Assembly: GCA_005502445.1 (NCBI GenBank) | Contig: SCPB01000020.1 | Span: forward strand, 1 to 42,062 | Direction of reading: 5' to 3' | Origin: Microbacteriaceae bacterium X2B | GTDB taxonomy: Bacteria > Actinomycetota > Actinomycetes > Actinomycetales > Microbacteriaceae | Length of the DNA stretch: 42,062 bases | Part shown: one piece after another, positions 24,582-33,783 of the stretch | Layout of the letters: every line of letters begins with the position of its first letter | Numbering within the stretch: the stretch's first letter is position 1 | Notes under the pieces: generated by a model | Seen by the model: only the letters and a program-made list of their open reading frames with translations | What the model was told of the DNA's origin: nothing | Database searches by the model: none | Program-made: the position numbers and the translations under genes

Positions 24582-26021
24582 CTAGGCGGAGGGCGGAGTC
24601 GGGGCCTCGAGCAGCCAGGACACGACATCCTCGGCGCGCCAGCCTCCCGGGTGTCGTGCGCGAAGTGCGGCGAGCCCGTGGAGATCCTGCCCGAGGGTGA
24701 CGAGTGCCGGCTCCTGAACGTCGCCCCGCCGCGACTGGCCGAGCCCGACCGCCGCGGTCAGGGCGTTGCAGAGGCACACGCGACCGACCGTGTCGGCGGC
24801 ATCCCCGCCTTTCCGCACATACAGCGGGGCCGGTTCGCTCGCGCAGCGGAATCCGATGCCGCCGTTCGACTTCGCGAAGGGCTCGCGGAGGTAGCTGAGA
24901 TCGCACAACCGCTCTCTCGAGGCGTAGACGGCGGGCTCGGAGAGCGTGCCGTCCAGTTGCGCGATCTTGAAGGGGAACCCGGTCGGCGAGGCGGAGGCAT
25001 CCGCTCGCACCTCGAGCGTTCCCTCATCGAGTCGGCTCATGACACCCTCGCGCAGATCCTCGCGGAGTCCGGACTCCTGACTGAGCGCGAACAGGGTACC
25101 GACCTGCACCCCGGCGGCCCCCGCCGCGAGAGCGGCGGCGAGGCGATCGGGATGCCCGTAGCCGCCGGCGAGCCAGAACGGCAGTCCCAGCGCGGCGATC
25201 TTCGCGATGTCGGCGTCGTCACGCGGACCGTAGATCGGCTGCCGGTCCTCATCGAGAGTCAGCGGCCCGCGCGGCGGGGCGCTGTGGCCGCCGGCCGCGT
25301 GGCCCTCGATGACGAAGCCGTCGGGGCGGATCCCCTCATCGCGGGCGAGGTAGTAGGCGAGCACGTGGGCCGAGACGATCGCGAGGAACGCCGGGCGCCG
25401 CAGTCGCGGAGCGACGTCGCCGAGCAGCTCGTGCGCGTCCACCGAGATGCGGTGGGCCTCGGCGGAGCCGTGGACGTCGACGGAGATGGTCCCGGTGGAT
25501 CCCGCAGCGAGGTCATCGAGCAATCGGGGGATCTCGCGAGGGACGCCCGCTCCCATCAGCACGTAGTCGACCTCGGCGAGCATGGCGCCGAGCACGGCCG
25601 CGGGAGTCGCCAGCTGGACCTTCTCCATGTAGTTGACGCCGACGAGTCCCGAGTGCCCCTCCTTCGCGAGCCAGACCTCGACGAAGTTGCCGACGACCGT
25701 CAGTTCCTGCTGCGTGCGAGTCGGTCGGAACGACAGCTTGGGCACCGGCGCGTACGCCTTGCCAGCCGGGCGCCCTCCCGCGAGGAAGTAGCGCGAGCGG
25801 ATCGACTCGGCGACGGCGGGGATCGGGAAGCGGTCGAGTGCGCGGCGGATGTCGCCTTCCGGGTCGCCATCCTGCAGTCTGCGCGCGAGAACCGTGTCGA
25901 GCGCGATCCCCGACACCACGCCGAGCTGCCCCGCGCGTGAGACGCTGCGCGCGAGCCTCCACGAGGAGACCGCCATCCCCATCCCGCCCTGGATGACGCG
26001 AGGCGGCAATCGGTCGAACAT
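24582..26021 (-). CDS. Nitronate monooxygenase-like flavoprotein
   Basis: The 479-residue FMN TIM-barrel protein of the 2-nitropropane-dioxygenase superfamily has RVIQGGMGMAVSSWRLA at the N-terminus, LVGVNYMEKVQLA, FVIEGHAAGGHSAPPRG (the family's active-site/FMN segment) and AAGAAGVQVGTLFALSQESG. It is longer than classic nitronate monooxygenases (about 350), and related long forms include PfaD-like enoyl reductases, so the substrate is uncertain. ATG 26021 is chosen because GGAGG lies 5 nt upstream; in-frame ATGs at 26054 and 26114 have weaker signals. It converges with moaA and is divergent from nrdD. Confidence 0.8.
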   Translation of the reverse strand: MFDRLPPRVIQGGMGMAVSSWRLARSVSRAGQLGVVSGIALDTVLARRLQDGDPEGDIRRALDRFPIPAVAESIRSRYFLAGGRPAGKAYAPVPKLSFRPTRTQQELTVVGNFVEVWLAKEGHSGLVGVNYMEKVQLATPAAVLGAMLAEVDYVLMGAGVPREIPRLLDDLAAGSTGTISVDVHGSAEAHRISVDAHELLGDVAPRLRRPAFLAIVSAHVLAYYLARDEGIRPDGFVIEGHAAGGHSAPPRGPLTLDEDRQPIYGPRDDADIAKIAALGLPFWLAGGYGHPDRLAAALAAGAAGVQVGTLFALSQESGLREDLREGVMSRLDEGTLEVRADASASPTGFPFKIAQLDGTLSEPAVYASRERLCDLSYLREPFAKSNGGIGFRCASEPAPLYVRKGGDAADTVGRVCLCNALTAAVGLGQSRRGDVQEPALVTLGQDLHGLAALRARHPGGWRAEDVVSWLLEAPTPPSA

Positions 26022-26190
26022 GGGCGCCTCCGGCTTCTGCACGGCGCCGATCATGGGCTCGGTGGTCGAGCGGGCGGCCTCGGTACGGGATTCACGAGGC
26101 CCGCGTGCATGCATGTCGACTGTAGCCGAGCTCCGAGCCGTATCGACCGGGACTTTGGTCCTGAATCTCGCAGAGTCCGTGTTCCTCCTT

Positions 26191-26238
26191 ACCACTAGTA
26201 CTGGGACACGCCAGAATGAGATACCACTACATGTGGGG
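26191..26238. promoter_or_regulatory. Tandem NrdR-like boxes upstream of nrdDG
   Basis: ACCACTAGTACTGGGA (26191-26206) and ACCACTACATGTGGGG (26223-26238) share ACCACTA and a GGG-type right arm, and begin exactly 32 nt apart, about three helical turns. NrdR, the ATP/dATP-sensing repressor of ribonucleotide reductases, typically uses paired 16-bp boxes at such spacing. They lie 75-120 nt before nrdD. The wider 26022-26312 region holds no gene. Confidence 0.6.
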
Positions 26239-26312
26239 GTCGCGGGTCTATCGTGCGAGCCGACGACCCACCGTCGTCGATGCGCTCGGCAGCCCCAGGA
26301 AGGAACGTCATC

Positions 26313-28412
26313 ATGTCACTCCAGCCCCACCCGACCCCGTCCGGCGTCATCAAGCGATCCGGCGCAACGGTCGAGTTCGACGAGCAGAAGATCCGCGCGG
26401 CGATCGCAGCCGCCGCGGCGGCGGCGGGGGAGATGACCGCCGACGACATCGACCGCGCACAACGGACGGTGGTCGCCGCGATCGTCGACGCCGGCCGCTC
26501 GTACCCGACGGTCGAGGAGATCCAGGACGCGGTCGAGCTCGCCCTCATGGCCGGTCCGAATGTCGCGACCGCGCGCGCGTACATCGCCTACCGAGAGCAG
26601 CACGCGCGTCTGCGCAGCGACGCGCAGACGGTCGTGGATGTCGGCTCCTCGATCAACGAGTATCTCGATCGCTCCGACTGGCGCGTCAACGCCAACGCCA
26701 ATCAGGGTTACTCGCTCGGCGGGCTCATCCTCAACACCTCGGGCAAGGTCATCGCGAACTACTGGCTCTCGCACGTCTACAGCCCCGAGATCGGCAGGGC
26801 GCATCGCGAAGGCGACCTCCACATCCACGATCTGGACATGCTCGCCGGGTACTGCGCCGGCTGGTCCCTCCGCGTGCTGCTCGAAGAGGGGCTCAACGGC
26901 GTGCCGGGCAAGATCGACTCGCGACCGCCCAGGCACTTCTCGTCGGCCATCGGCCAGATCGTGAACTTCCTCGGAACCCTGCAGAACGAGTGGGCCGGCG
27001 CCCAGGCCTTCAGCTCGTTCGACACCTACATGGCGCCGTTCGTGCGCATCGACCGGTTGAGCTACGAGGAGGTTCGCCAGGGCATCCAGGAACTCATCTA
27101 CAACCTCAACGTCCCCTCGCGATGGGGAACGCAGACGCCGTTCACCAACCTCACCTTCGACTGGGTGTGCCCCGAGGATCTCCGCGAGCAGGTGCCCGTC
27201 ATCGGAGGCGTGGCGCAGGACTTCTCCTACGGCGACCTCGCCGAGGAGATGGCGGTGATCAACCGCGCGTACATCGAGGTCATGACGACGGGCGACGCGA
27301 GCGGGCGGGTCTTCACCTTCCCCATCCCCACCTACAACATCACCGAGGACTTCGACTGGGAATCGGAGAACGCCGATCGCCTGTTCGAGATGACCGCCAA
27401 GTACGGCACGCCGTACTTCCAGAACTTCATCAACTCCGAGCTCAAGCCGAACCAGATCCGGTCGATGTGCTGCCGGCTCCAGCTCGACCTGCGCGAGCTC
27501 CTCAAGCGCGGCAACGGATTGTTCGGGTCGGCCGAGCAGACCGGCTCGCTCGGCGTGGTGACGATCAACTGCGCGCGGCTCGGCTACCTCCACCCGGGCG
27601 ACGAGGCATCCGCTCTTGCCGCGCTCGATCGACTGCTCGACCTCGCCAAGGAGTCGTTGGAGCTCAAGCGCAAGGTGATCGACCGACTCATCACCGAGGG
27701 GCTCTTCCCCTACACGAAGCGATATCTCGGCGGCGGGCTGCGCAATCATTTCTCGACGATCGGCGTGAACGGCATCAACGAGATGATCCGCAACCTCACC
27801 GATGATCTGCACGACATCACGAGCGCTGAGGGGCACGCGATGGCCGTGCGCCTGCTCGATCACGTGCGTGTGCGCATGGTCGAGTTCCAGGAGAGTACCG
27901 GGCACCTCTACAACCTCGAAGCGTCTCCGGCCGAGGGAACCACCTACCGCTTCGCGAAGGAGGACCGCAAGCGGTTCCCCGGCATCCGTCAGGCGGGGAC
28001 AGGCAGCAACCCGTACTACACGAACTCCTCGCAGCTGCCGGTCGGCTTCACCGATGACCCCTTCGAAGCTCTCGACCGCCAGGACGAGCTGCAGACGAAG
28101 TACACCGGCGGCACCGTGCTGCATCTGTACATGTCGGAGAAGGTGTCGACGGCGGCCGCGTGCCGCGAGCTCGTCAGGCGCTCGCTGTCGACCCACCGGC
28201 TGCCGTACATCACGGTGACGCCGACCTTCTCGATCTGCCCCGAGCACGGCTATCTCGCCGGCGAGCACGAGAACTGCGAGATGTGCGGGGAGCCCTGCGA
28301 GGTCTGGACCCGGGTCATGGGGTACTTCCGGCCCGTGAGCTCGTTCAACATCGGCAAGAAGGGCGAGCACGCCGAGCGCGTGCACTTCCTCGAGGAGGCG
28401 ATGGCACGGTGA
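26313..28412 (+). CDS. nrdD: Anaerobic (class III) ribonucleoside-triphosphate reductase
   Basis: This glycyl-radical enzyme makes deoxyribonucleotides without oxygen. In the 699-residue protein, an ATP-cone occupies about residues 8-95 (IKRSGATVEFDEQKIRAAI). Catalytic-domain blocks include NANANQGYSLGGLIL, HIHDLDMLAGYCAGWSL and NVPSRWGTQTPFTNL. The C-terminal zinc site is Cys642, Cys655, Cys658 and Cys662, and the glycyl-radical loop RVMGYFRP carries Gly670, followed by FNIGKKGEH. AGGAAGG lies 9 nt before ATG 26313. The activase gene nrdG overlaps by four bases. NrdR-like boxes upstream suggest repression when dATP is high. The enzyme implies real growth or survival without oxygen. Confidence 0.96.
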   Translation: MSLQPHPTPSGVIKRSGATVEFDEQKIRAAIAAAAAAAGEMTADDIDRAQRTVVAAIVDAGRSYPTVEEIQDAVELALMAGPNVATARAYIAYREQHARLRSDAQTVVDVGSSINEYLDRSDWRVNANANQGYSLGGLILNTSGKVIANYWLSHVYSPEIGRAHREGDLHIHDLDMLAGYCAGWSLRVLLEEGLNGVPGKIDSRPPRHFSSAIGQIVNFLGTLQNEWAGAQAFSSFDTYMAPFVRIDRLSYEEVRQGIQELIYNLNVPSRWGTQTPFTNLTFDWVCPEDLREQVPVIGGVAQDFSYGDLAEEMAVINRAYIEVMTTGDASGRVFTFPIPTYNITEDFDWESENADRLFEMTAKYGTPYFQNFINSELKPNQIRSMCCRLQLDLRELLKRGNGLFGSAEQTGSLGVVTINCARLGYLHPGDEASALAALDRLLDLAKESLELKRKVIDRLITEGLFPYTKRYLGGGLRNHFSTIGVNGINEMIRNLTDDLHDITSAEGHAMAVRLLDHVRVRMVEFQESTGHLYNLEASPAEGTTYRFAKEDRKRFPGIRQAGTGSNPYYTNSSQLPVGFTDDPFEALDRQDELQTKYTGGTVLHLYMSEKVSTAAACRELVRRSLSTHRLPYITVTPTFSICPEHGYLAGEHENCEMCGEPCEVWTRVMGYFRPVSSFNIGKKGEHAERVHFLEEAMAR

Positions 28413-29101
28413 CCCCTGGGGCGCGCGCGGACGACCTGCGGATCGCGGGTCTCGTCCGCCTGTCGACGTGCGACTGGCCGGGCAGGCTCGTGGCGACCGT
28501 GTTCCTGCAGGGATGTCCCCTGTCGTGCACCTACTGCCACAATCCGTCTCTGATCGATCCGCGCGCGCCCGGAACCGTCTCGTGGCAGTCGGTGAGAGAG
28601 CTGCTCGACCGTCGGCGCGGCATGCTCGACGGCGTCGTCTTCTCGGGAGGGGAGCCGACACGCCAGGCCGGACTGGCGCCCGCGATGCGGGAGGTCCGCG
28701 AGCGCGGCTTCGCCGTCGGGCTCCACACCGCCGGCCCGTACCCGAGGCGATTCGCCGAGGTGCTTCCGCTGTGCGACTGGGTTGGGCTCGACATCAAGGC
28801 CCCGGCCTCCCGCTACGAAGCGGTCACCGGGGTGCCGTCGAGCGGTGCGCGAGCCTTCGAATCTCTGAGGCTCGCGCTCGAGGCGGAGGTCGACCTGCAG
28901 GTGCGCACGACCGTCGACCCCACCGTGCTCTCCCCGGGGGAAGTCGACGATCTCGTCGTCGCCCTCCGGGAGCTCGGCGTGCGCGAGCACGTCCGGCAGG
29001 AGGTGCGTGCCGAGGGAACCCGGCCCGAGTTCGCGGCGCGCCTCGAACGGGTGCGCCGCGAACTCAGTCGGACGGCGAACCGCTCAGCAGGTGCCGCGTG
29101 A
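28409..29101 (+). CDS. nrdG: Anaerobic ribonucleotide reductase activating protein
   Basis: This radical SAM activase generates the glycyl radical on NrdD. The 230-residue protein has GCPLSCTYCHNP giving the CxxxCxxC cluster (Cys36, 40, 43), and SGGEPTRQ downstream for SAM binding. It is somewhat longer than the E. coli type (about 155) and resembles the archaeal/actinobacterial form. GTG 28409 overlaps the nrdD TGA (GTGA), with AGGAGG 11 nt upstream; an upstream open frame is nrdD read out of phase. Its last 38 nt overlap the end of the convergent porphyrinogen oxidase gene. Confidence 0.93.
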   Translation: MTPGARADDLRIAGLVRLSTCDWPGRLVATVFLQGCPLSCTYCHNPSLIDPRAPGTVSWQSVRELLDRRRGMLDGVVFSGGEPTRQAGLAPAMREVRERGFAVGLHTAGPYPRRFAEVLPLCDWVGLDIKAPASRYEAVTGVPSSGARAFESLRLALEAEVDLQVRTTVDPTVLSPGEVDDLVVALRELGVREHVRQEVRAEGTRPEFAARLERVRRELSRTANRSAGAA

Positions 29102-30494
29102 TGCGCTCGCCGACGCGCTCGGCGTCGGCGACGCAACTGGCGAGGCCGACGCCGCGGTAGGCGGCCCCGACCAGGTGAAGGCCCGGTGCGGTGCGCAGGC
29201 GCTCGTCGATCCTCGTCATCCGGTCCCCGTGCCCGACGAGGTACTGGGGCATGCCTCGGGGCCAGCGCTGCACGATGCCGTGCGTCGGCTCCGCCGTCAG
29301 TCCCATCGCCTCCACGAGCTCGTCGTGCACGCGGCGGATCAGGGCGTCGTCGTCGAGGGCCGTCCAGCGGCGGTCGCCGCGCCGACCGACGGAGCACCGC
29401 ACGATCACGGTGCGGTCATCGGCGAGGTGGGGCCACTTGGCGCTCGACCACGTGCAGCCGACGAGCAGTCGGCCCTCTTCGGGCGGCACGAGGAACCCGG
29501 TCGCGTCGAGAGGGCCGACCAGCGCCGAGCGCGGGTAGGACAGCGCGACCGTCGCGACATCGGCGTAGACCGTTTCGGCGAGCAGTTCGGCGAGGGTCGG
29601 TTCGAGCCTGGCCAGCAGCCTCGCCGCGGTGTACGCCGGCACCGCGAGCACGACCGCATCGGCCTCGAGGCGCCGACCCGCCGTCGTCGTGACGACGTAC
29701 CCCGAAGCGCGACGGGCGATGTCGGCCGCGGCGTCGCCGACGATCAGGTCTTCGTCCGTGAACGGTGCCGCGAGCGCCTCGACCAGTCCGATGAGTCCTC
29801 CCTCCAGGGTGACCAGTGCCGGCCCGCCCGCCGCTTTGGCGCCCGATGTCGCTGAACGCCGGCGCAGCCGACGGATTCCGAAGTAGAGACTGCGGCTGCT
29901 ACGGGCGAGGGTCTCGATGTCGGGAACCGTGCTCCGCGCGCTGAGCTCGCTCGCGAGCCCCGCGTGCACGCCGCCGATGAGCGGCTCGACGAGTCGTGCG
30001 CTCACCTGGGCGCCGAGCCGCGAGCCGATCAGGTCGGCCACCGAGGGATCCACCGGGAACCGTCGTCGGCGCGGCAGCACGAGATCCAGCGCGGCCCGCG
30101 CGAGGCCGACGGGGGAGAGCAGCCGCGACGCCACGAGAGGCAGCACGCGGTCCGGGATCCCGAACATCGTTCCGCTCGGGATCGGCCGGAGCCGCCCGCG
30201 GGACCAGATGCGGGCCCCCAGCGCAGCGGGCGCTGTGGTCCTGCCGGCGAGACCGAGATCGTCGATGAGCGCGCCCACCGCCGGCGATCGGGTCAGCAGC
30301 GCGTCCGGGCCCGAGTCGATGAGATGCGGGCCCAGTCGCCGGGTCACGATCTTGCCGCCGAGCTGCGACGAGCCTTCGACGAGGACGACCTGCGCGCTGT
30401 CGCCGAGTGACTCCCGCAGGCGGTGGGCGGTCGTCAATCCACTGATGCCGCCGCCGACGATGACCACACGTCGTGCGCTCTCGGTAGCTGTCAT
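29064..30494 (-). CDS. hemY: Coproporphyrinogen/protoporphyrinogen oxidase
   Basis: This FAD enzyme of the HemG/HemY (CgoX) family oxidises the porphyrinogen late in heme synthesis; Actinobacteria use the coproporphyrin-dependent branch. The 476-residue protein has the dinucleotide motif VVIVGGGISGLTTAHRL at residues 9-25, EGSSQLGGKI, GPDALLTR, PLIGGVHAG in the middle and the C-terminal FAD segment GLHLVGAAYRGVGLASCVAD. The start context is CAGTCT-GATCGC-ATG, weakly like the leaderless layout. It stands alone rather than in a hem operon, between nrdG and a radical SAM gene, perhaps supplying heme for anaerobic respiration. Confidence 0.93.
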   Translation of the reverse strand: MTATESARRVVIVGGGISGLTTAHRLRESLGDSAQVVLVEGSSQLGGKIVTRRLGPHLIDSGPDALLTRSPAVGALIDDLGLAGRTTAPAALGARIWSRGRLRPIPSGTMFGIPDRVLPLVASRLLSPVGLARAALDLVLPRRRRFPVDPSVADLIGSRLGAQVSARLVEPLIGGVHAGLASELSARSTVPDIETLARSSRSLYFGIRRLRRRSATSGAKAAGGPALVTLEGGLIGLVEALAAPFTDEDLIVGDAAADIARRASGYVVTTTAGRRLEADAVVLAVPAYTAARLLARLEPTLAELLAETVYADVATVALSYPRSALVGPLDATGFLVPPEEGRLLVGCTWSSAKWPHLADDRTVIVRCSVGRRGDRRWTALDDDALIRRVHDELVEAMGLTAEPTHGIVQRWPRGMPQYLVGHGDRMTRIDERLRTAPGLHLVGAAYRGVGLASCVADAERVGERITRHLLSGSPSD

Positions 30495-30689
30495 GCGATC
30501 AGACTGCCGACTGCGTCGTGCGCCGCGCTCGGCATTCGACCGTGCTTAATTGCCGCGCGGTTCTCTCGTGCGCCGGACTTTTTCACGGGAGTCCTCGCTC
30601 CGGGCGGTGCGGCTCAAGGAGGACACTTCACGGAAGGGATGCCCGCGTCGGAGCATTCGACGCGAGGGCGCACGAACGGGAGGGGCCTC

Positions 30690-31901
30690 GTGACGACGAG
30701 CGATCGGTCCGGGAGATCGACGGCGACGGCGACCGGCACGGAACGCTCGTTGGGCGCCCGCGCCCGGCCCGTGCGCGCGTTGCACCACGATGTGTCCGAA
30801 CGGCCGTTCATCGTCATCTGGGAGGTCACGCGCGCCTGCCAGCTCGTCTGCGCGCATTGCAGGGCCGACGCGATCCGCGACCGCAATCCGCTGGAGCTCG
30901 ATACGCGCGAGGGGAAGCTGCTTCTTGACGACATCGCCTCGTTCGGCGCGCCGCGTCCGCTCGTCGTGCTCACGGGGGGAGACCCGTTCGAGCGCCCGGA
31001 TCTCGTCGACCTGGTGGCGCACGGAAGCGGGCAGGGCCTGAGCATGGCGCTCGCGCCCTCGGTGACGCCTCGACTCACCCGTCCCGTCCTGAGCGAATTG
31101 CGCGAGGCGGGGGCGAAAGCGGTGTCGCTCTCGCTGGACGGTGCCTCCGCCGCGACTCATGACGCGTTCCGCGGGGTCGGCGGCGTGTTCGACGCCACGG
31201 TCGACGCGGCGCGCACCGTGCGCGAGCTCGGCTTTCGGCTGCAGGTCAACACGACCGTCACACGCGGAAACGTCCGGGAGCTGCCGCGGATCCTCGCGAC
31301 GGTGCTGGAGTTCGGCGTCGCGCTGTGGAGCGTGTTCTTCCTCGTGCCGACGGGTCGCGGGAGCGCGCTCGAGCCGCTCGACGCGGCTGAGGAGGAAGAG
31401 GTCCTTCACTGGCTGCACGACGTCTCGGGGCTGATCGCGATCAAGGCGACCGAGGCTCCCCACTACCGGCGCATCGCGATCCAACGGGCCGAAGCCGCTG
31501 TCGTGGATGACGCGTTCCCGGCGGGAGGACTGCGCACCGCTCTGCAGCGCGAGACGGCCCGCCTGCTCAGCGGTCACGAGCCGACTCGCCGCAGCGCGCG
31601 CCCGCCGATCGACGTCAACGCGGGGCGTGGTTTCGCGTTCATCGACCACATGGGCACGGTGTACCCCAGCGGTTTCCTGCCGGTCGCGGTCGGTTCGGTC
31701 CGCGAGCAGCGGTTCGCGCAGATCTACCGCGATGCGCCCCTCATGCGAGCTCTGCGCACGCCGACGGCCTTCGGCGGCCGATGCGGACGGTGCGAGTTCG
31801 CGCCGGTGTGCGGGGGCTCGCGCTCATACGCCTACGCGGTCACAGGCGACCCGCTCGCCGAGGATCCCAGTTGCGGGTACCAGCCCGTGCGGAGGGGCTG
31901 A
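30690..31901 (+). CDS. Radical SAM/SPASM protein (AhbD/TIGR04053-like)
   Basis: In the 403-residue protein the radical SAM motif is CQLVCAHC (Cys50, 54, 57), preceded by RPFIVIWEVTRA, with VVLTGGDPFERPDL for SAM binding. The C-terminal SPASM-type auxiliary cluster region is CGRCEFAPVCGGSRSYAYA followed by a final Cys in DPSC. These features match the actinobacterial TIGR04053 group and resemble heme-synthesis AhbD/NirJ proteins. The substrate is unknown; the adjacent hemY and nitrogen-oxide genes make heme or a peptide modification plausible. GTG 30690 is favoured by GGGAGGGG 5 nt upstream; ATG 30639 would add 17 residues. A 6-nt gap to the next gene suggests an operon. Confidence 0.82.
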   Translation: MTTSDRSGRSTATATGTERSLGARARPVRALHHDVSERPFIVIWEVTRACQLVCAHCRADAIRDRNPLELDTREGKLLLDDIASFGAPRPLVVLTGGDPFERPDLVDLVAHGSGQGLSMALAPSVTPRLTRPVLSELREAGAKAVSLSLDGASAATHDAFRGVGGVFDATVDAARTVRELGFRLQVNTTVTRGNVRELPRILATVLEFGVALWSVFFLVPTGRGSALEPLDAAEEEEVLHWLHDVSGLIAIKATEAPHYRRIAIQRAEAAVVDDAFPAGGLRTALQRETARLLSGHEPTRRSARPPIDVNAGRGFAFIDHMGTVYPSGFLPVAVGSVREQRFAQIYRDAPLMRALRTPTAFGGRCGRCEFAPVCGGSRSYAYAVTGDPLAEDPSCGYQPVRRG

Positions 31902-31907
31902 CCGGTC

Positions 31908-32684
31908 GTGCCCGCGGCATCACGGACTCCTGTCGGCACCGAGCCGGTGCGTCGCGTCCCGAGGCGACGGTCTCCGGGCTGGGTGCCGAATCAGCACGGC
32001 GCGTGGGCGATGCTCCTCGTGCCCTTCCTCCTCGGCGTCGCCGAGGCGGGCCCCGACTGGCGCCATCTGCCGATGCTCGTCGCCCTCGTCGTGGGGTATT
32101 TCGCCTTCTTCGCCACCGGGCTCTGGCTGCGCTCGCACGGCAAGCGCCGATATCGGGCCCCGGTTCTCGCCTACGGCTCGGCGACGGTCGTGGTCGGCGC
32201 GGTCGTCATCGCGACCGATCCACTGCTGCTCGGCTGGTCGGTCGTTCTCGGGCCGCTGCTCGCCGTGAGCCTGTGGTTCTCGTGGCGCCGGCAGGAGCGC
32301 TCCCTCGCCAACGACGCGGTCGTCGTGATCGCGGCGAGCCTCATGACCGTGATCGTCGCCGGAGTCGGCGGAGCGTCCGTCGGCCCCCGCACCTGGGCGA
32401 TCGCGGCGCTCCTCGCCCTGTACTTCGGGGGCACCGTCCTGTACGTGAAGTCGATGATCCGCGACCGGGGGGATGCCTTCCGGTACCGTCTCTCGGTCGG
32501 CTATCACGTCCTCGCGTGCGCGCCGGCGATCGCGGCGGGGCTCGTGCCGGGTGCCGTGTTCGCTCTGCTGGCCGCGCGGGCCGCGCTCGTGCCCCGTCGG
32601 TGGGCTGCGGCGACTCCCGCTGCGATCGGGGTCGGCGAGATCCTGGCCAGCGCCGCCGTCGCTGCGGCGCTCATCGGCTCGTGA
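31908..32684 (+). CDS. YwiC-like membrane protein
   Basis: The 258-residue polytopic membrane protein has about eight helices after a basic N-terminal tail. The block WVPNQHGAWAMLLVPFLLG is the signature of YwiC-like proteins, and RRYRAPVLAYGSATVVVG and DRGDAFRYRLSVGYH follow. In Bacillus ywiC lies beside nitrate respiration genes (narK, fnr), which agrees with the present neighbourhood, but the biochemical role is unknown. GTG 31908 lies 6 nt after the radical SAM stop, so the two are probably co-transcribed. Its end overlaps modC tail to tail by 14 nt. Confidence 0.85.
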   Translation: MPAASRTPVGTEPVRRVPRRRSPGWVPNQHGAWAMLLVPFLLGVAEAGPDWRHLPMLVALVVGYFAFFATGLWLRSHGKRRYRAPVLAYGSATVVVGAVVIATDPLLLGWSVVLGPLLAVSLWFSWRRQERSLANDAVVVIAASLMTVIVAGVGGASVGPRTWAIAALLALYFGGTVLYVKSMIRDRGDAFRYRLSVGYHVLACAPAIAAGLVPGAVFALLAARAALVPRRWAAATPAAIGVGEILASAAVAAALIGS

Positions 32685-33783
32685 ACGACTCCGGGCCAGT
32701 CGCCGCGTACGTGGATCTCGGGTAGACCGAAACCGCGGCGGGGTCGATCGTCACCTGCACGCTCGAACCGGGTGCGAGGCCCAGGTGCAGGAGGCTGCCG
32801 GGGGAGAGCTCGGCGGCGATCGCGTGCTCCCGCACCCGGACCAGGACGCCGCTCACGCCCCGCTCCAGGGCGGCGACCGTCGCCGACCACGAGTGCGCTC
32901 CTGCCGTCGGTGAGCCGGCGGGCTCCAGATGCACGGCGCTGGGCGGGAACGCTGCGGACGCCGCCGACCCGACGGGAAGCCCGCTGTCGCCGCACGCGAG
33001 AGCCCGCCCGTCGTCCAGCAGCAGACGGTTCCCGGACGCGATCGTCCCGTGAAGCAGATTGATGCCCAGAAGGGCGGCGCCGAACTGATCCGACGGGCGG
33101 TCGAGCACGCGCGAGGTGGCGCCCATGTCGACGATCCGGCCGTCGCGCATGATCGCCACCCGATCAGCGAGCGCGATGGCGTCGACGATGTCGTGCGTGA
33201 CGATGAGGGTCGGCAGTCGCGTCTCGGCCAGGTGGCGCCGGAGCATCGCGCGCAGCGAGCCCGACGACTGCACGTCGAGCGCAGCGAACGGTTCGTCCAG
33301 GAGCAGGGCGGAGGGGCGAGCCGCGAGCGCGCGCGCGAGGGCGACCCGCTGCTGCTGACCGCCGGAGAGCTCGGCGGGTCGGCGCTCCGCGAACCCCGGG
33401 AGGTCGACCGCGTCGAGCCAGAGCCGCGCGCGTCGCCGCGCCGTGGACCGGCGCTCGCCCTGCGCGATCGCACCGAAGGCGACGTTGTCGACCGCGCGGA
33501 GATGAGGGAACAGGCGGGGCTCCTGGCCGAGCAGGCCGACCCCTCGACGCGAGGGGGCGAGGTGCAGTCGTCGTGAGGAGGTGCGCGCGCCGAGCGTGCG
33601 ATCGCCCAGCGCGATCTCACCGGAGTCGAGCGCGATCAGTCCGGCGATGGCCGCGAGCAGCGTCGACTTGCCCGAGCCGTTGGGGCCGAGCACGGCCAGC
33701 ACCTCTCCCTCCGCGACCGAGAGCGAGACGTCGAGGCGGAAGTCGCCGCGACGCACGGCGACGCGCGCACGGAGCACGGTCAT
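32671..33783 (-). CDS. modC: Molybdate ABC transporter ATP-binding protein
   Basis: The 370-residue ATPase powers molybdate import. Walker A is GPNGSGKST, the Q-loop region LLGQEPRLFPHL, the signature LSGGQQQRVALARAL, Walker B ALLLDEPFAALD, and the H-loop VTHD. After about residue 230 a TOBE/MOP-type domain follows (VLVRVREHAIAAEL, then SVQVTIDPAAVSVYP), as in ModC. The ATG overlaps the modB stop (ATGA). A related tungstate or sulfate ATPase cannot be fully excluded, but the TOBE tail, the neighbouring binding protein and moeA support molybdate. Confidence 0.92.
   Translation of the reverse strand: MTVLRARVAVRRGDFRLDVSLSVAEGEVLAVLGPNGSGKSTLLAAIAGLIALDSGEIALGDRTLGARTSSRRLHLAPSRRGVGLLGQEPRLFPHLRAVDNVAFGAIAQGERRSTARRRARLWLDAVDLPGFAERRPAELSGGQQQRVALARALAARPSALLLDEPFAALDVQSSGSLRAMLRRHLAETRLPTLIVTHDIVDAIALADRVAIMRDGRIVDMGATSRVLDRPSDQFGAALLGINLLHGTIASGNRLLLDDGRALACGDSGLPVGSAASAAFPPSAVHLEPAGSPTAGAHSWSATVAALERGVSGVLVRVREHAIAAELSPGSLLHLGLAPGSSVQVTIDPAAVSVYPRSTYAATGPESFTSR

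Noticed and set aside
26316-28661. Minus-strand open frame of 781 codons
   Set aside because: It is antisense to nrdD and nrdG, which have complete catalytic motifs; the shadow has low-complexity composition.
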